In this document: piece by piece, positions 12,212-22,407 of the stretch
How the letters are laid out: each line of letters starts with the position of its first letter
Numbering within the stretch: position 1 is the stretch's first letter
Assembly: GCA_051208045.1 (NCBI GenBank)
Contig: JBPJFY010000007.1
Coordinates: 1 to 64,000, forward strand
DNA length: 64,000 bases
From: LZORAL124-50-18 sp051208045
Lineage (GTDB): Bacteria > Pseudomonadota > Gammaproteobacteria > Pseudomonadales > Oleiphilaceae
Direction of reading: 5' to 3'
Translations under genes and position numbers: made by a program
Notes under the pieces: model-generated
Databases searched by the model: none
The model's input: the letters and a program-made list of their open reading frames with translations, nothing else
Told to the model about the DNA's origin: nothing

Positions 12212-13151
12212 GCGATTTCACCATGGCTTCCAAACCATCGCGGTGCGGCGGAGAGAAGGTGTCGTAGGCCATGGTGTAAAGTGGTTGTGTGGAAAAGCTG
12301 AGTCCGCCACTGCGTGACTTGATGTCGGCCTGGATACGGGGAATAACCCGGTCGCAGAACAGGTCGCTGGAGGGCAGGGACATCACCACAAACAGGTTCG
12401 CACCCACGCGACCCAGCACTTCGGTTTTCCGTGTACTTTCTTTGAGTGATGCGGCAAAGCAGGCCAGCGTTAGTTCGGCTTCATGGTTACCGTGCTGTTT
12501 TTTTATGCCGTCCAGGTTCAGTAAACGAAAACAGAACACCACCAGGTCGCGTTTTTCCCTTTTTGCCATTTCATACATCCGCTGGCTCTGTGCAAAAAAG
12601 CCTCGGCGATTGGGCAGTCCGGTGATGTCGTCGGTCTCTGCCAGAGAGATGAACTTCTGTTGCCAGTAATCCATCGCCAGGTCGGACTCCAGGCTTTCCT
12701 TCAAGACAGAGACCAGATTGATCTGGTTTTCCGAATAGTCCTGCGGGAGTGAGTGGCACAGCGAGAAGGTGCCGAAGAGCGATTCGTCCGGATTGAATAT
12801 CGGCATGCCAAAGTAGTTGATCAATCCCGCAGATTCAAACTCGTAGGCAGACCGCCACAGGTTGTCAGCGCGGGCATCAGGGACGATAAACGCGGTTTGA
12901 TGCGCGACGATGTTTTCGCAGTAACTGCGCTGGTACCTGCCGATCATTTGGCCCCGGTGGAAGTGAGGCGCTTTTTTACCCCCCAGAACCAACATTTCCA
13001 GCCCGTCTGACTCTGAAGATTTAATACAGCACAGGTCTGCCCGAAACTGTGCCGCTGCGGCATCCACCAGGCGTTGCCATTTCGCCAGGTGCGGGCGATG
13101 GCTGACATCATCAATGATCGGAATGGGAATGTCCGGAATGGGTTCCGTCAT
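12180..13151 (-). CDS. GAF-GGDEF protein with degenerate cyclase signature
   Basis: A 323-residue cytosolic protein with an N-terminal GAF domain (residues about 20-155: LVDAAAAQFRADLCCIKSSE, then INYFGMPIFNPDESLFGTFS) and a C-terminal GGDEF-like domain starting at TDDITGLPNRRGF. Where the catalytic GGDEF should stand, the sequence is GRVGANLF (about 247-254), and the helix residues around it are also changed. It should therefore lack diguanylate cyclase activity and perhaps bind GTP or act as a receptor. GAF domains bind small molecules or sense redox state. It is transcribed toward the nitrobindin-like gene and overlaps its end by 32 bases. The 160 bases before it are shared with smrA and contain 20-base direct repeats. 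Confidence 0.85.
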   Translation of the reverse strand: MTEPIPDIPIPIIDDVSHRPHLAKWQRLVDAAAAQFRADLCCIKSSESDGLEMLVLGGKKAPHFHRGQMIGRYQRSYCENIVAHQTAFIVPDARADNLWRSAYEFESAGLINYFGMPIFNPDESLFGTFSLCHSLPQDYSENQINLVSVLKESLESDLAMDYWQQKFISLAETDDITGLPNRRGFFAQSQRMYEMAKREKRDLVVFCFRLLNLDGIKKQHGNHEAELTLACFAASLKESTRKTEVLGRVGANLFVVMSLPSSDLFCDRVIPRIQADIKSRSGGLSFSTQPLYTMAYDTFSPPHRDGLEAMVKSLSEQTTRAPE

Positions 13152-13180
13152 AGGGTCACCTGCACTTTGGGCTATTTTCC

Positions 13181-13228
13181 GAGTACTGGGGTTATATTCA
13201 GAGTACTGGGGTTATTTTCTGAGTATAG
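13181..13228 (+). repeat. 20-base direct repeats between the GGDEF gene and smrA
   Basis: GAGTACTGGGGTTAT occurs at 13181-13195 and 13201-13215 with a 20-base period, and a third partial unit GAGTATAG starts at 13221. The repeats lie in the divergent intergenic region, 30-75 bases from the GGDEF gene start. They could be binding sites for a regulator of either gene, or simple slippage. Confidence 0.7.
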
Positions 13229-13309
13229 ACAAAATCCGGTGGGGCAGCACTGACAGAGGGTGTCCCCGTTGGATATAATCGAAGCTCTGCAGTGGAGTAA
13301 GATGACCCG

Positions 13310-13897
13310 ATGACCGAGAAAAAAAGTGCACGCGATCAGTTTATGGCGGAAATGGGAGACGTGAAACCGTTGTCTCGCCAGCAGAAAGCGCACCTCGACA
13401 AAAAGGCGGAATTGACACCGGGCCATTTAATGCGCCGGGAGGCCGCGACGAAAGAAGGTAAGTTGGAGACCAATCCACTGTCTGATACCGAGCATATTGA
13501 GCTGCTGGGGCCGAATGATTTGCTGGAGTTCAAGCGTGATGGCATTCAGCACGGGGTGTACAAGAACCTCCGGCTGGGCAAGTATATGATTGAGGCTCGC
13601 CTGGATCTGCATCACTACTCCGTGGAAAATGCCCGGCGCGAAGTATTTCGATTTGTACGCGACTGTATGCAGTATGGTTTGCGCACGGTGCTGATCGCTC
13701 ATGGGAAAGGCGAGCGTAATCCGGAAAAGGTGGCACTGTTGAAGAGCTACTTGAACAAGTGGTTACCGGATCTGCCGGACGTCATGGCCTTTCATTCCGC
13801 CCAGAAACAGCATGGCGGGACAGGCGCTGTGTATGTGTTACTCCGGAAAAACGAAGAAGAGAAACAGAACAACCGTGAGCGACACGGAATGAAGTGA
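13310..13897 (+). CDS. smrA: Smr-domain DNA endonuclease SmrA
   Basis: A 195-residue protein with a basic N-terminal extension (DQFMAEMGDVKPLSRQQKAH) and a C-terminal Smr domain: RLDLHHYSVENARREVFRFV, then LRTVLIAHGKGERNPEKVAL and VMAFHSAQKQHGGTGAVYVL. The LDLH and HGKG motifs are the nicking-endonuclease signature. The length and layout match the SmrA/YdaL group rather than MutS2. It probably nicks or binds branched DNA; its cellular role is not well defined in the family. It starts at ATG 13310 with a weak site; the 5' region carries the 20-base repeats. The convergent AraC gene ends 22 bases after it. Confidence 0.9.
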   Translation: MTEKKSARDQFMAEMGDVKPLSRQQKAHLDKKAELTPGHLMRREAATKEGKLETNPLSDTEHIELLGPNDLLEFKRDGIQHGVYKNLRLGKYMIEARLDLHHYSVENARREVFRFVRDCMQYGLRTVLIAHGKGERNPEKVALLKSYLNKWLPDLPDVMAFHSAQKQHGGTGAVYVLLRKNEEEKQNNRERHGMK

Positions 13898-13918
13898 TTT
13901 GAGGCGCGGGGAATGTGT

Positions 13919-14977
13919 TTACCGCTTGGTTGTGCGGTTTCGGTAGTCGCCCGGCGTTTCGCCCGTCCAGCTTTTGAAGCTGCGATGAAAGGAGCGCGCT
14001 TCACTGAAGCCGAGTCGTAACGCGATTTCCTGAAAGGGAAGTTCGCTGCGACTGAGGTAATCCTTCGCCAATTCCTGCCTTACGTCATCCAGCAGTTGTT
14101 GATAGCTGACCTGATCTTCTGCCAGCCGGCGTTGCAGGGTTCGTGCATTCAGCCCTAGCTGTTCAGCCACCATGTCCTTGCGTGTAATACCTTCTTTCAA
14201 TTTCACGAGAATGGCGTTCTTGACGCGCGTAATCAGGCGCGTCTCCTGTTCATGTAAGGTAGCCATTTGTACCTGGGCATGATCTTCCATGGTTTTCCGA
14301 ATCTGGGTGTCTGGTTGTCGCAGGGGCATATCCAACAAACTGACCGGCAAGACTATGCTGTTCTGATCCTGTTCAAAGTGCACTGGGCAGAGAAAGGTGT
14401 CTTGATAGGCTTGGATCATTTCTTTGGCTGGTTGGGAGCGCTCCAGTCGAACTTCCACCGGGGGGGACTGCTTGTTGGCGAGCCAGTGTGCATAGGTCAG
14501 CCACGAACTGAGCACATTATCGATCATATGAGGGCGAACGACGGGGTCCGGGTAGGCGCAATGCCATTGTATCCGTAAATTAGTGCCTTCGCGCTCCAGG
14601 GTGGTCACGCCCATGTCACCGACCAGTTTTTCATAGGGAACGATGCGTTCGATCGCATCCCCCAGCGTTGCGCAGCTCATGGCAATGTAGCCGAGTGCGC
14701 CGTAAGAACCGGGTTGGACATAACGGCCGCTTTTCAGCCCCAGAAGTGAGTCTTGAGAGGTTTCGATCAAATGTTTGATGATGGCTTGAAACTGCTCACC
14801 GGTGATGCGGTTACTTTCCTTCTCCAGATCTTTCTTGTTGACGCGCGCGACTTCCAGCGCTGAATCAATGGCCAGATTCATATCCCTGGCGGTGCGCAGG
14901 TACTGGTTCACTGCGGCGCAGGAGGCGAATCCCAGGTGTTGGGCGTTGCTGTGTGCGGTGCGGGGAGAATCCGTCAT
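13919..14977 (-). CDS. AraC family transcriptional regulator (arabinose-binding-like N domain)
   Basis: A 352-residue regulator of the OruR/ArgR-like AraC subfamily. The N-terminal two-thirds (residues 25-220) form the effector domain typical of PF12625 (RITGEQFQAIIKHLIETSQD, then GSYGALGYIAMSCATLGDAI). The C-terminal 100 residues hold two helix-turn-helix motifs: DMVAEQLGLNARTLQRRLAE and PFQEIALRLGFSEARSFHRS, with the classic F-R-x-W-x-G-x-x-P end. It is divergent from the flavoenzyme-glpD-kinase operon, 137 bases away, and is the likely regulator of it. The inducer is unknown; a glycerol-type compound or glycerol ether is a guess from the target genes. Confidence 0.92.
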   Translation of the reverse strand: MTDSPRTAHSNAQHLGFASCAAVNQYLRTARDMNLAIDSALEVARVNKKDLEKESNRITGEQFQAIIKHLIETSQDSLLGLKSGRYVQPGSYGALGYIAMSCATLGDAIERIVPYEKLVGDMGVTTLEREGTNLRIQWHCAYPDPVVRPHMIDNVLSSWLTYAHWLANKQSPPVEVRLERSQPAKEMIQAYQDTFLCPVHFEQDQNSIVLPVSLLDMPLRQPDTQIRKTMEDHAQVQMATLHEQETRLITRVKNAILVKLKEGITRKDMVAEQLGLNARTLQRRLAEDQVSYQQLLDDVRQELAKDYLSRSELPFQEIALRLGFSEARSFHRSFKSWTGETPGDYRNRTTKR

Positions 14978-15114
14978 GCTCGGTTGAATCCACGTCCTCA
15001 GGGTTAGGTGTCACAATTTGATGATGGGCTTGTCCCCATTCGTCAGTGACGTAATCTGATTATTTTATATTATATGCTCATCGCTTTGCACGAATGATCA
15101 CTATGGGAGGTTGT

Positions 15115-16710
15115 ATGCGTCGCTGGAATGGTTGGGGAGATGACAGTTTTCAGATGGATTTGCCGGATAATGGCATTCAGTTTCTGTCTGACAGAATTCG
15201 GCTCGCAAGCCGGTTAAAGGATGCGTCACTCGATGACGTGCTGGCTCAGGTGCCAGAATCCCGTTTGCCACCTCATGAGTGGGTAGATACGTCGGCGGAT
15301 ACGCGTGTGCGCCATGCCCGAGGCCAAAGCCTGCCGGATTGGCTGGCCATGAAGAGTGGTGATTTCGGTGTGTTCCCGGATGGCGTGGCGTTTCCGGAAA
15401 CGCCGGATCAGATCGCGACTCTGCTGGACTACGCAAAACAGCACAACGTGACCGTGATTCCCTATGGTGGGGGAACCAGTGTGGCCGGCCACATCAATCC
15501 TTTGCACGGTGACAAGCCCGTGTTGACGATTGATCTCGGGCGAATGAATCGTTTGATGGAGCTGGACGAGCAAAGCCTGGTTGCCACATTCGGGCCAGGG
15601 ACCCCGGGACCGCAGGTGGAAGCGCAGTTACGCGCGCGGGGCTACACGCTCGGGCACTTCCCGCAGTCGTTTGAGCTTTCTACGGTCGGTGGGTGGGTCG
15701 CCAGTCGTTCCAGTGGCCAGCAGTCGCTGCGTTACGGAAGGATTGAGCAGATGTTTGCAGGGGGGACGGTAGAAACCCCGAAAGGGCGGATGGAAATTCC
15801 GACCATTCCTGCGTCTTCCGCCGGGCCGGACATCCGCGAAATGGTGCTGGGCTCAGAGGGGCGTATGGGGATTATTTCCAGCGTCAAAGTGCGTGTTAAA
15901 CCCATTGCCGTGAAAGAAAAGTTTTTTGTGGTGTTCTTCCCTGATTGGCAGAAAGCGAAAGCGGCTGCGCGCGAGTTAGTGCAGGGGTCGGTGCAGCTGT
16001 CCATGTTGCGCTTGAGTAATGCGGTGGAAACAGAAACCCAGCTGGCCCTCGCGGGTCATGCTTCGCTGATCAATGCACTGGAAAAATACCTGTCCTTCCG
16101 TGGCGCTGACAAGGGTAAGTGCATGATGACCGCCGGAATTACAGGATGCTCCGCTCAGTTCAGCTCTGCACTGGCGTTGTTTAAAAAGGTGTGCAAAAAA
16201 CACCAGGGCGTGTATACCGGCACCAAGCTGGGTGATAAATGGGCTGAAAAACGCTTCAACATGCCCTATCTGAGGGAAGCGCTGTGGCAGTATGGCTATG
16301 CCGTGGATACGTTGGAAACCGCCACAGACTGGGATAATGTGGACAATCTCATGGAGAAGGTTGAAGCCAATTTGCGTAGCGGGCTCCAGACCACTGGGGA
16401 AAATGTTCACGTGTTCACACATCTCTCACATTTTTACGGACAGGGTTGCAGTATCTACACGACCTATGTGTTTCGTACCGGCGAGGATTATGAACAAACG
16501 CAGTCGTGGTGGGAGCAGTTAAAACGCACAACGTCAGAAATCATCGTGAACAATCGGGGCACAATCAGTCACCAGCATGGTGTCGGCAAAGACCATGCGC
16601 CTTTCCTTCCCGTGGAAAAAGGGCCGTTGGGGATGTCGGCGATTCAGTGTCTTGTGCGGGAGTTTGATCCGGAGGGCATGATGAATCCGGGCACGCTGTT
16701 AGTGGACTAA
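15115..16710 (+). CDS. FAD-binding oxidase, alkyldihydroxyacetonephosphate synthase-like
   Basis: A 531-residue flavoprotein of the FAD-linked oxidase type 4 / VAO family. The N-terminal FAD-binding part has VTVIPYGGGTSVAGHINPLH and LGHFPQSFELSTVGGWVASRS, the usual FAD pyrophosphate loop. The C-terminal cap ends RGTISHQHGVGKDHAPFLP, the HHGxGxxH-like active-site motif seen in alkylglycerone-phosphate synthase. That enzyme swaps the acyl group of acyl-DHAP for a fatty alcohol to make ether lipids. The bacterial homologues are mostly untested. I chose ATG 15115 because GGGAGG lies 6 bases upstream. It is first in an operon with glpD (46 bases downstream) and an FGGY kinase, so the pathway probably handles glycerol phosphate or alkyl-glycerol compounds. 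Confidence 0.88.
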   Translation: MRRWNGWGDDSFQMDLPDNGIQFLSDRIRLASRLKDASLDDVLAQVPESRLPPHEWVDTSADTRVRHARGQSLPDWLAMKSGDFGVFPDGVAFPETPDQIATLLDYAKQHNVTVIPYGGGTSVAGHINPLHGDKPVLTIDLGRMNRLMELDEQSLVATFGPGTPGPQVEAQLRARGYTLGHFPQSFELSTVGGWVASRSSGQQSLRYGRIEQMFAGGTVETPKGRMEIPTIPASSAGPDIREMVLGSEGRMGIISSVKVRVKPIAVKEKFFVVFFPDWQKAKAAARELVQGSVQLSMLRLSNAVETETQLALAGHASLINALEKYLSFRGADKGKCMMTAGITGCSAQFSSALALFKKVCKKHQGVYTGTKLGDKWAEKRFNMPYLREALWQYGYAVDTLETATDWDNVDNLMEKVEANLRSGLQTTGENVHVFTHLSHFYGQGCSIYTTYVFRTGEDYEQTQSWWEQLKRTTSEIIVNNRGTISHQHGVGKDHAPFLPVEKGPLGMSAIQCLVREFDPEGMMNPGTLLVD

Positions 16711-16755
16711 ACCCTATTCGAAACCTCATCTCAACGGCATACCGAGGAGAACTCC

Positions 16756-18485
16756 ATGATCGATCAAACACTGTTGGCCGGGCTATGGCTGCCCGGTGGG
16801 CGGGAGAAAGCCATTGAATCATTGCTGACTGCGCCGCCTGCTGCTCAGCGTGCAGAACCAGACTGGGACCTCGTGGTGATAGGTGGGGGAATCACTGGCG
16901 CGGGCGTATTCCGGGAGGCTGTGCGCCAGGGGTATCGGGTGCTGTTGGTGGAGCAGAAAGACTTTGCCTGGGGGACATCCAGCAAATCCTCAAAAATGGT
17001 GCACGGTGGCTTACGCTATCTCGGAAGCGGCCAGATTGGGCTGACCTATGATTCGGTGCGCGAACGACAGCGACTCATGCAGGAGGTGCCGGGGTTGGTG
17101 GAGCCTCTGCAGTTTTTGATGGCACACTATAAGGGCATGTTTCCCGGACCCCGCATTTTCAACTTTCTGTTGACCTTTTATGACTGGATGGCGCGAAAGT
17201 GGAATCATCGACTTCATCCGCCGCGGGATGCGGTGTTTCAGGCACCAGGCATTCGCAGCGATCATCTATTGGGGGAAACCCAGTTTGGCGATGCGGTGAC
17301 AGACGACGCGCGACTGGTGCTGCGTGTGTTGCATGAAGGTGTCGCCGAAGGTGGCGTGGCATTGAATTATCTGTGTGCCAGTGTTCAGGGGAGTGCATCT
17401 CAAACCGGCGTTCAGTCACTGGTATTGCAGGATGAGGTGACGGGGCGCACGTATTCAACCACCGCACGAGCCGTGGTAAACGCCACCGGTGCCTGGACCG
17501 ATGAACTCCGTGCTCAGCTGGGTAAGGCGGCGGTGATTCGCCCGTTACGGGGTAGTCATCTGGTCTTTCCGGGGTGGCGCATTCCTGTTGCGTATGCCGT
17601 CAGTTTTTTCCACCCCAAAGACAAACGCCCGGTGTTTCTTTTCCCCTGGGAAGGGGTCACCGTGGTGGGAACGACGGATTTGGATCATACCTTGGAAAAG
17701 GGCCGTGACATTGCCATCACCGAAGAGGAAGTGGCCTACCTGCTGGATGCTGCGAATCACCAGTTTCCGGGCGCGAAGCTCACGGCAGAGGATGCCATTG
17801 CCAGCTACAGCGGTGTTCGGCCGGTGGTGGGTACCGGCGCACTGAACCCCTCCAGTGAAAAACGTGAACATTCCATCTGGGATGATGAGGGCGTAATCAG
17901 TGTGGCCGGAGGCAAGCTCACGACATTCCGTCTTATTGCGCTCGACGTGTTGAAGCAGGCCATGCGTTACCTGCCGGAGTCGGAGAAAAAGACGGCATTG
18001 GACACCACGATTTTTAAACGGCAAGCGGCTCGCCAGAAGCCAGACCGTTTGTCTGAGACGGCGTTTAATCGCCTATGCGGCCGCTATGGCGTGTCTGTGG
18101 GCGCGTTGCTGGATTCGCTGGACACCGCGGGACCTGCGCTGGATGCCCGAGTGAGTTGGACAGATACCCTCTGGCTGGAGTTGGACTGGGTTGCGGGCAA
18201 CGAAATGGTTGTCCATCTGGATGATTTGTTGCTACGCCGTACCCGCATCGGCTTGTTGCTGAATCAAGGAGGGGCTGAATGGCAGGAGAACATCCGAACG
18301 ATTTGCCAGAAACGACTGGGCTGGTCTGAAGAGAAGTGGCAAACGGAATGGGCGCGCTATCTGTCCCTCTGGTCGACATTTTTCGGCATTCCCGGTCGAC
18401 CCTGTGTGGTGCCGGGCGCGGGAACCAAGCCCGCACAACCGGAACGCGTGCAGCATGCGCACACACCAGAAAGCGTAGAAGTGGT

Positions 18486-18489
<4 letters not shown>
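16756..18489 (+). CDS. glpD: glycerol-3-phosphate dehydrogenase/oxidase
   Basis: A 577-residue flavoprotein. The N-terminal Rossmann FAD motif is LVVIGGGITGAGVFREAVRQ (residues about 39-58), then DFAWGTSSKSSKMVHGGLRY, the strongly conserved GlpD signature, and later VVGTTDLDHTLEK and YSGVRPVVG. The C-terminal DAO_C-like domain follows. It should oxidise sn-glycerol-3-phosphate to dihydroxyacetone phosphate at the membrane, feeding electrons to quinone. It is somewhat longer than E. coli GlpD because of the N-terminal 35 residues. An AGGAG ribosome site lies before ATG 16756. It overlaps the next gene by ATGA (18486-18489). It may be a paralogue devoted to this operon instead of the housekeeping GlpD. 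Confidence 0.93.
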
Positions 18490-20069
<1,580 letters not shown>

Positions 20070-20077
20070 GCAGGCAA

Positions 20078-20106
20078 AAAAAATGCAGCTCCGGGCTGCA
20101 TTTTTT
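20078..20106 (+). terminator. Rho-independent terminator after the FGGY kinase operon
   Basis: A perfect 12-base stem: AAAAAATGCAGC (20078-20089) and GCTGCATTTTTT (20095-20106) around TCCGG. The A-run and T-run on both flanks make it bidirectional, so it may also end the minus-strand gene at 20126. Confidence 0.9.
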
Positions 20107-20125
20107 GATTCGCGGCATCGCTGGC

Positions 20126-20533
20126 TCACATCGCTTCTTTGCGGTACTCCAGCTTGTTGCCGACCACCACTACTTTGGAAGAGCCCAAGAGCCAGTCCCG
20201 ATCATAGGGCGAAATCATGTAGATTGCGAATACCGCAACATAGAACGCGCCGAACAGCCACGAGTACGTGAATGTTACGATCGCGATCTGAATGGCACAG
20301 AAGCCCAGAAGCGGCAGTTTCAGGTCTTCCACTTCCGGCACCATTTTCAGTGCGTGGCTGCCGAGCATCAGCGCGATGCGCCCGGAAAAGTAAACGGTTG
20401 CGGTAAATACCAGGAACGCCAGCAGCGTGCTGCTGTTCACGCCGCTTACCAGAAAATTGACAAATGAAAACGCCAATGACACCTTGACCAGGCGTGACGG
20501 CGTTTTTTCACTCACTTTAAATGTGTTGCTCAT
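20126..20533 (-). CDS. small inner membrane protein of unknown function
   Basis: A 135-residue protein with about four hydrophobic segments: VSLAFSFVNFLVSG, STLLAFLVFTATVYFSG, LLGFCAIQIAIVTFTYSWLF and GAFYVAVFAIYMIS. The N-terminal 15 residues are polar and the last 20 are charged. I do not recognise a family. I chose ATG 20533 because GGAGAAAG lies just upstream; the frame could open at 20590 but those codons are not protein-like. It stands alone between two longer transcription units and shares the bidirectional terminator with the kinase operon. Confidence 0.75.
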   Translation of the reverse strand: MSNTFKVSEKTPSRLVKVSLAFSFVNFLVSGVNSSTLLAFLVFTATVYFSGRIALMLGSHALKMVPEVEDLKLPLLGFCAIQIAIVTFTYSWLFGAFYVAVFAIYMISPYDRDWLLGSSKVVVVGNKLEYRKEAM

Positions 20534-20804
20534 CGCTTTCTCCTTATATTTTTTCCTGATATTCGCATTAGCCCCTGTATCAAGCCCCACTGAATACGAA
20601 CGGTGTTCAGGAAATCAAATGTGATTCTTAATGCTTTTGCTTACTTGCCACTTCACGCACTATTGCAAGAAAATACCCCAGATCATCCATGATAGCGTCA
20701 GGCGAAGCCAATTAAACATGCGTAATTCGCCCGGTAAGTGTAAATCCATTTTAGCGAGTTTTCCAGAAAGGTACAGTGCTGAAACAGGCGTCCCCCCGTT
20801 CACC

Positions 20805-22055
20805 CTAGCCGGTGAATATGGCGTTTTTACCGTTGTGTTTTGCTTCATACATGAATCGATCGGCGCGCTGAATGATTGACATCAAGCCAGGCTCATCCGG
20901 CTCCCATTGCGCGACACCAATACTCGCGCTGATCGGCAGCGGTTTATCCTCTTTTCCTGTGAGGGTTTCGATGCGGGCGCGTATGCGCTGTGCAGTATGG
21001 CGGGCAGCTTCCATGTCGGTATTGATCAGAATGACGCAGAACTCATCGCCGCCGAGTCTGCCCGTGATGTCGGAGTCACGCACTTCCTGGCGGATCACCG
21101 CACTGATATCCACCAGTACGGAGTCACCTTCGGCGTGCCCGTAGGTATCGTTCACCTGTTTAAAGTTGTCAATATCAATGAGCAGTACAGTGAATGGGGT
21201 TGCATACCGTCGTGCCCGCGACACTTCTTCTTCACCAGCGACGATAAACTGACGGCGATTAAGCAGTTCAGTCAACGGGTCGGTTTTTGCCAGAATCTGC
21301 AATTCATGCTCCAGCTGCTTTAACTCAGTGATATCCCGGGTGATGCTCAGAATCGTGGCGACCTTGCCTTTGTCATCAAATTCCGGAACGACGGTGGAGA
21401 TAAAGGAACGAATTCCGGCAGGTGTTTTGTAATCAAACTCTTTTTTCGCCGGTTGTCCGGTGGCGAAAACACGCTCATAGGTGGTGTGCCAGTAATTCAC
21501 CAAGCTGGCAGGAATACTGTCAATTTCCTCGAATGATCTGCCAATGTAGGCTTCAGCGGACAGACCGGAAGAGGCTTCTACGGCTTCATTCACATAGATG
21601 TTGGTCAGGCTGCGGTCGATTCGTGCGATGATGTCCGGTGAGTTTTCGACGATGGACCGAAAAAATGACTCGTTCAGGTCGTGTTGCTGCCACTTCCAGG
21701 TCAACACGGAAAGAAAACGGTCAAAATGATTGAAGTCAGGGGCGATCAGCAAGTGTTCGTCTACGGCCTGTCGAATCGGGGTCAGCTGGCATTGCCAGTG
21801 GATGGTGGCATGCTCATGATGAAACTGGCCGATGACGGTAAGCGTTTCGTCAATCTCTCCGGAGGCGAGACTCTGTTTGATGGCTGTTCGCAGGGTTTCT
21901 TCGGACACGCTGTTGGCATGCGTTTGAAAGAAAGTCAGCAGCGCGGTGGTACGATGACGGATCGCCAGAAGGCCGTTTTCGATGGCCAGTTCAAATGCGG
22001 CAACCCCCGCATTTTCAAGCCCGGACAGCATATTTTTGATTGCTACCACGTCCAT
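20805..22055 (-). CDS. PAS-GGDEF diguanylate cyclase
   Basis: A 416-residue cytosolic protein. The first 150 residues are an uncharacterised helical region; a PAS domain follows (FFRSIVENSPDIIARIDRSL, then VNEAVEASSGLSAEAYIGRS), and the C-terminal GGDEF domain starts at LAKTDPLTELLNRRQFI. The signature GGDEF is intact at residues 335-339, and the inhibitory site RDSD stands five residues before it (326-329), so the enzyme should make c-di-GMP and be feedback inhibited. The end ADRFMYEAKHNGKN is the usual domain close. No membrane segment is seen, so the PAS pocket senses an intracellular signal or redox state. It is monocistronic. Confidence 0.93.
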   Translation of the reverse strand: MDVVAIKNMLSGLENAGVAAFELAIENGLLAIRHRTTALLTFFQTHANSVSEETLRTAIKQSLASGEIDETLTVIGQFHHEHATIHWQCQLTPIRQAVDEHLLIAPDFNHFDRFLSVLTWKWQQHDLNESFFRSIVENSPDIIARIDRSLTNIYVNEAVEASSGLSAEAYIGRSFEEIDSIPASLVNYWHTTYERVFATGQPAKKEFDYKTPAGIRSFISTVVPEFDDKGKVATILSITRDITELKQLEHELQILAKTDPLTELLNRRQFIVAGEEEVSRARRYATPFTVLLIDIDNFKQVNDTYGHAEGDSVLVDISAVIRQEVRDSDITGRLGGDEFCVILINTDMEAARHTAQRIRARIETLTGKEDKPLPISASIGVAQWEPDEPGLMSIIQRADRFMYEAKHNGKNAIFTG

Positions 22056-22407
22056 AATCAGGATCTTATCTGTTACGCAGGCTGAGCCTGCTGCCAGCCA
22101 GAGTCTGGCGCGCTGGTTTGATTTGTTATTGTTGGATTAAACGATCTAATGTACTGGAATTGATGGGCAAATGGTAGTGGATTTTTTGGTCAGTTTGTCT
22201 CAGAAATGAGCAGGCGGGTTATACTGTGTGATTTAGGCTGGAATAAATTGGCTAAATGAGATCAAGCTAACAACCTGACGGTCAGAAAGCCACTACAATG
22301 CAGGTTTGCATGTTTGGGATGCCGTTTTGAATTGGTACCAGCAGGCATTGAATACACGTTGGGATTGGATACACGTTGAGATAGGATACAAGTTGGGGTT
22401 GGATACT
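22056..22407. other. intergenic region with repeats, no gene
   Basis: These 352 bases separate two divergent genes. I see no credible reading frame. TTATACT near 22215 could be a -10 box. Just before the lipoprotein start are tandem 17-base repeats, listed separately. Nothing else stands out. Confidence 0.6.
22348..22407 (+). repeat. 17-base tandem repeats directly before the lipoprotein start
   Basis: Three full units and a half: TTGAATACACGTTGGGA (22348-22364), TTGGATACACGTTGAGA (22365-22381), TAGGATACAAGTTGGGG (22382-22398) and TTGGATACT (22399-22407), ending at the ATG. The last full unit places GTTGGGG where a ribosome site would be. Changes in unit number would alter spacing to the start and the leader. 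Confidence 0.85.

Noticed and set aside
15101..15573. Minus-strand reading frames opposite the flavoenzyme gene
   Set aside because: They mirror a strongly coding + strand; no homology or ribosome sites.
18336..18485. Upstream extension of the FGGY kinase
   Set aside because: It lies wholly inside glpD in another frame; the kinase fold begins after 18507.
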